DNA of 7,243 nucleotides, taken from Spirochaetota bacterium. GTDB lineage: Bacteria; Spirochaetota; Leptospiria; Turneriellales; Turneriellaceae. The first letter of the stretch is position 1. Each line of letters opens with the position of its first letter. The stretch lies in NCBI GenBank assembly GCA_963205035.1, contig CAUJII010000044.1:1-7243 (forward strand). Reading direction: 5' to 3'. The notes beneath the pieces are model-generated. The model was not told the origin of the DNA and did not search any database. It worked only from the letters and a program-made list of their open reading frames with translations. This document shows positions 6,024 to 7,243 of this stretch, piece by piece. A program made the position numbers and the translations under genes.

Positions 6024-6244
6024 TAATACATCGTGAGTTCTGTTTTTTTGCGTCTTGGCGGCTTTGCGTGGATTTACTCCTAAAGCGCCTCAATTCGCAT
6101 CGCGGCGATTTTTCTATAGTCTCGTTGTCTGTCGTAAGCCTATGCGATTTTTTTTAGGCGTGGCTCGACGGTTTCGACGATGGCAATGGCACCCTCGCTA
6201 ATAAGACAAGTAGCTATTATGTTCGTTGTGTGTCGTCTGGTCCC
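6024..6244. other. Gene-free spacer after hicA
   Basis: With copy 2 of the repeat and the short leader that follows, this forms a 353-nt non-coding gap (6024-6376). I see no credible gene. It has a T-run at 6043-6049 followed by a TTGCGTCTTGGCGGCTTTGC-type phrase (6049-6068) that reads like a degraded intergenic repeat, and weak imperfect inverted repeats (around 6086-6107 and 6137-6160, each near T-runs) that could be a hicA terminator but have only 4-6-bp stems. Confidence 0.4.
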
Positions 6245-6317
6245 TGACCCCACCCCCAGCCCCTCCCCGCATGCGGGGAGGGTGGGCGTAGAGACGCAGC
6301 ATGCTGCGTCTCTACGC
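6245..6317. repeat. Two-hairpin palindromic element, copy 2
   Basis: Same order and orientation as copy 1: a C-rich leader (TGACCCCACCCCCAG), then a perfect 22-nt palindrome at 6261-6282 centred on GCATGC, then a perfect 32-nt palindrome at 6286-6317 (arms GCGTAGAGACGCAGCA). Relative to copy 1, the spacer between the palindromes is shortened and altered, the centre of the second is AT instead of TT, and the outer base pair has switched from C-G to G-C while staying paired. The copy ends about 60 nt before the OmpA-family gene. Confidence 0.85.
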
Positions 6318-6343
6318 GAATCCCACGCGCTTTCTGAAAACTA

Positions 6344-6371
6344 TTGACAGACGGCACCGCATACACACATT
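6344..6371 (+). promoter_or_regulatory. Candidate promoter of the OmpA-family gene
   Basis: TTGACA at 6344-6349 is a perfect -35 hexamer in the short gap between repeat copy 2 and the start codon. The best -10 at the right distance is CACATT (6366-6371, 16-nt spacer), which keeps A2, A4 and T6 only. With that pair, transcription would begin at about 6378, essentially at the ATG at 6377. No Shine-Dalgarno sequence is visible before the ATG. Confidence 0.35.
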
Positions 6372-6376
6372 CACAC

Positions 6377-7243
6377 ATGGCGAAGAAAAAACCAGCGCAA
6401 GAATCGAATAGTTATTACACTGTGATCCGAGGCAAGAAATACGATAGACGCATGGTCGAATTGGCGGACGGTTTGACCCAAGGGCGCGGTGATGGGCGCA
6501 TCTCTTTGAGCGACGCTCGCACGCTTCTCCGCGTGGTGAAAGATTCGAATAGTTACTCGGATACCGAAAAGCAGACGATGCAATATATTCGCCGCAACTA
6601 CCGCTTTACTAAAGAAGCCGACGCCTATTTCCGCACCGAAATCCGCAAATGGGCGGGTTCCAAGACTAAGAAAGCTGCGCCGAAGGCGCAGCGGGCCGCC
6701 GCCGCAAAACCTGCGTCCCAGGGGGTTAATACCACAGAAAGCACGGGATTGGCACCTGCCATGGCTGGCGGTGATGCGCCGCAAGCGCGGCGTTCGGTCT
6801 GGAAAGAAATTGTGGGATTTATACTCCTTCTGGCAATTTTGACTCTTCTGTTCTGGTTTCTTACCCGCACGATTACCTGCAAGAGTGCTACGGCTCCACA
6901 GCCGACACAAGGTACCGAAAAACCGAAAGCCGCCGAGAGCGCACAAAAGCCTCAAACGCCAGTTTCTGCGGAATTAAAAGCCTTTGTCGAAAAGCAGCGC
7001 TTGCATTTTAAGTCCAACACCGCCGTCTTGACCGCCGCGTCGAAGAGCACGCTCGATTCGTTGGCGAAGCGCCTGAAGGCTGAACCCGCGACCGTTCGCA
7101 TCACCGGCCATAGCTGTGCTTTGGGGGCAGCGTCGACCAAGCAACGAATTTCCGAAGAGCGTGCCTCGGCTGTGAAGAATGCTCTCGTTGCGCGTGGGGT
7201 GCCGGCCGATCAAATCCAGACCGTTGGTTTATCGGATAAAGAA
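6377..7243 (+). CDS. OmpA-family protein with central transmembrane helix, 3' end outside window
   Basis: The frame opens at ATG 6377 and continues to the last base (289 codons, no stop), so the end is missing. Residues 13-93 form a compact charged domain (YYTVIRGKKYDRRMVELADG, an EF-hand-like loop GRGDGRISLSDA at 36-47, then YIRRNYRF and ADAYFRTEIRKWA). An Ala/Lys/Pro-rich linker spans about 94-140. A transmembrane helix lies at about 146-163. A second linker (170-198) precedes an OmpA-like domain from about 200: HFKSNTAVLTAASKSTLDSLA, VRITGHSCALG at 240-250 and ISEERASAVKNALVARGV at 258-275. There is no signal peptide, so the N-terminal domain is predicted cytoplasmic and the OmpA domain periplasmic, where such domains bind peptidoglycan. 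The usual GHTD reads GHSC, so the peptide-binding Asp is Cys, while the conserved Arg of the LSERRA motif is kept. Confidence 0.85.
   Translation, partial: MAKKKPAQESNSYYTVIRGKKYDRRMVELADGLTQGRGDGRISLSDARTLLRVVKDSNSYSDTEKQTMQYIRRNYRFTKEADAYFRTEIRKWAGSKTKKAAPKAQRAAAAKPASQGVNTTESTGLAPAMAGGDAPQARRSVWKEIVGFILLLAILTLLFWFLTRTITCKSATAPQPTQGTEKPKAAESAQKPQTPVSAELKAFVEKQRLHFKSNTAVLTAASKSTLDSLAKRLKAEPATVRITGHSCALGAASTKQRISEERASAVKNALVARGVPADQIQTVGLSDKE

Larger units (their letters stand above)
5504..6244. other. AT-rich insert carrying hicBA between two direct repeat copies
   Basis: The stretch between the two palindromic elements differs in composition from its surroundings. My hand count over 5581-6000 is 135 G+C in 420 bases, about 32%, whereas sampled neighbouring lines are 47-67%. 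Codons in hicB and hicA end mostly in A or T, unlike the flanking genes. The AT-richness stops soon after hicA; from about 6040 to 6244 composition returns to normal. The pattern suggests horizontal acquisition of hicBA next to or between copies of the repeat. No integrase, transposase or target-site duplication is visible. Confidence 0.5.

Noticed and set aside
5427..6317. CRISPR array
   Set aside because: Only two copies 818 nt apart, with genes between them and no regular spacers.
5427..6317. Insertion sequence or composite transposon
   Set aside because: No transposase or integrase frame, and no target duplication seen; the direct repeats are short palindromic units rather than IS ends.
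6371..6955. A 194-codon minus-strand open frame, plus smaller ones at 6625-6882, 6952-7140 and 6974-7213
   Set aside because: They lie opposite the OmpA-family gene, whose domains are recognisable; the minus translations are Arg/Cys-rich with no family pattern.

Overview
The window is a chromosomal stretch of a diderm (Gram-negative-type) bacterium. The evidence is one lipoprotein with a lipobox and one OmpA-like peptidoglycan-binding protein. There is no phylogenetic marker. The gene style (single-pass membrane TPR protein, lipobox, no strong Shine-Dalgarno at most starts) gives me an unproven impression of a spirochaete, perhaps Leptospirales. Base composition is near 50% G+C except for an AT-rich insert at about 5504-6023.

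Layout. (1) 1-663 (+) is the C-terminal part of a sodium:solute symporter cut by the window edge. (2) 647-5329 (-) is a block of five genes, the last four tightly packed. In transcription order they are an unrecognised 297-residue protein with a prealbumin-like C-terminus, a 127-residue coiled-coil protein built from four 21-residue repeats, a membrane-anchored TPR protein with a degenerate Mrr/restriction-nuclease-like C-terminus, a CpaE/MinD-like protein whose P-loop has lost its key residues, and a small lipoprotein. (3) 5427-6317 is an insert-like region: a HicB/HicA toxin-antitoxin pair at about 32% G+C, bracketed by two direct copies of an approximately 75-nt element made of two back-to-back perfect or near-perfect palindromes. 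(4) 6377-7243 (+) is the start of an OmpA-family gene that runs off the end. It has an unusual cytoplasmic N-terminal domain, a central transmembrane helix and an OmpA-like C-terminal domain.

How the genes may work together. The minus-strand block is the strongest candidate for something undescribed. Two of its proteins carry recognisable enzyme folds with the catalytic residues gone (nuclease-like and ATPase-like), next to a repeat-based coiled coil, a membrane TPR scaffold and a lipoprotein. This looks like a structural or positioning assembly at the inner membrane rather than a metabolic pathway, but the function is inference. The hicBA island is an ordinary toxin-antitoxin module; its packaging between duplicated palindromic elements is the notable part.
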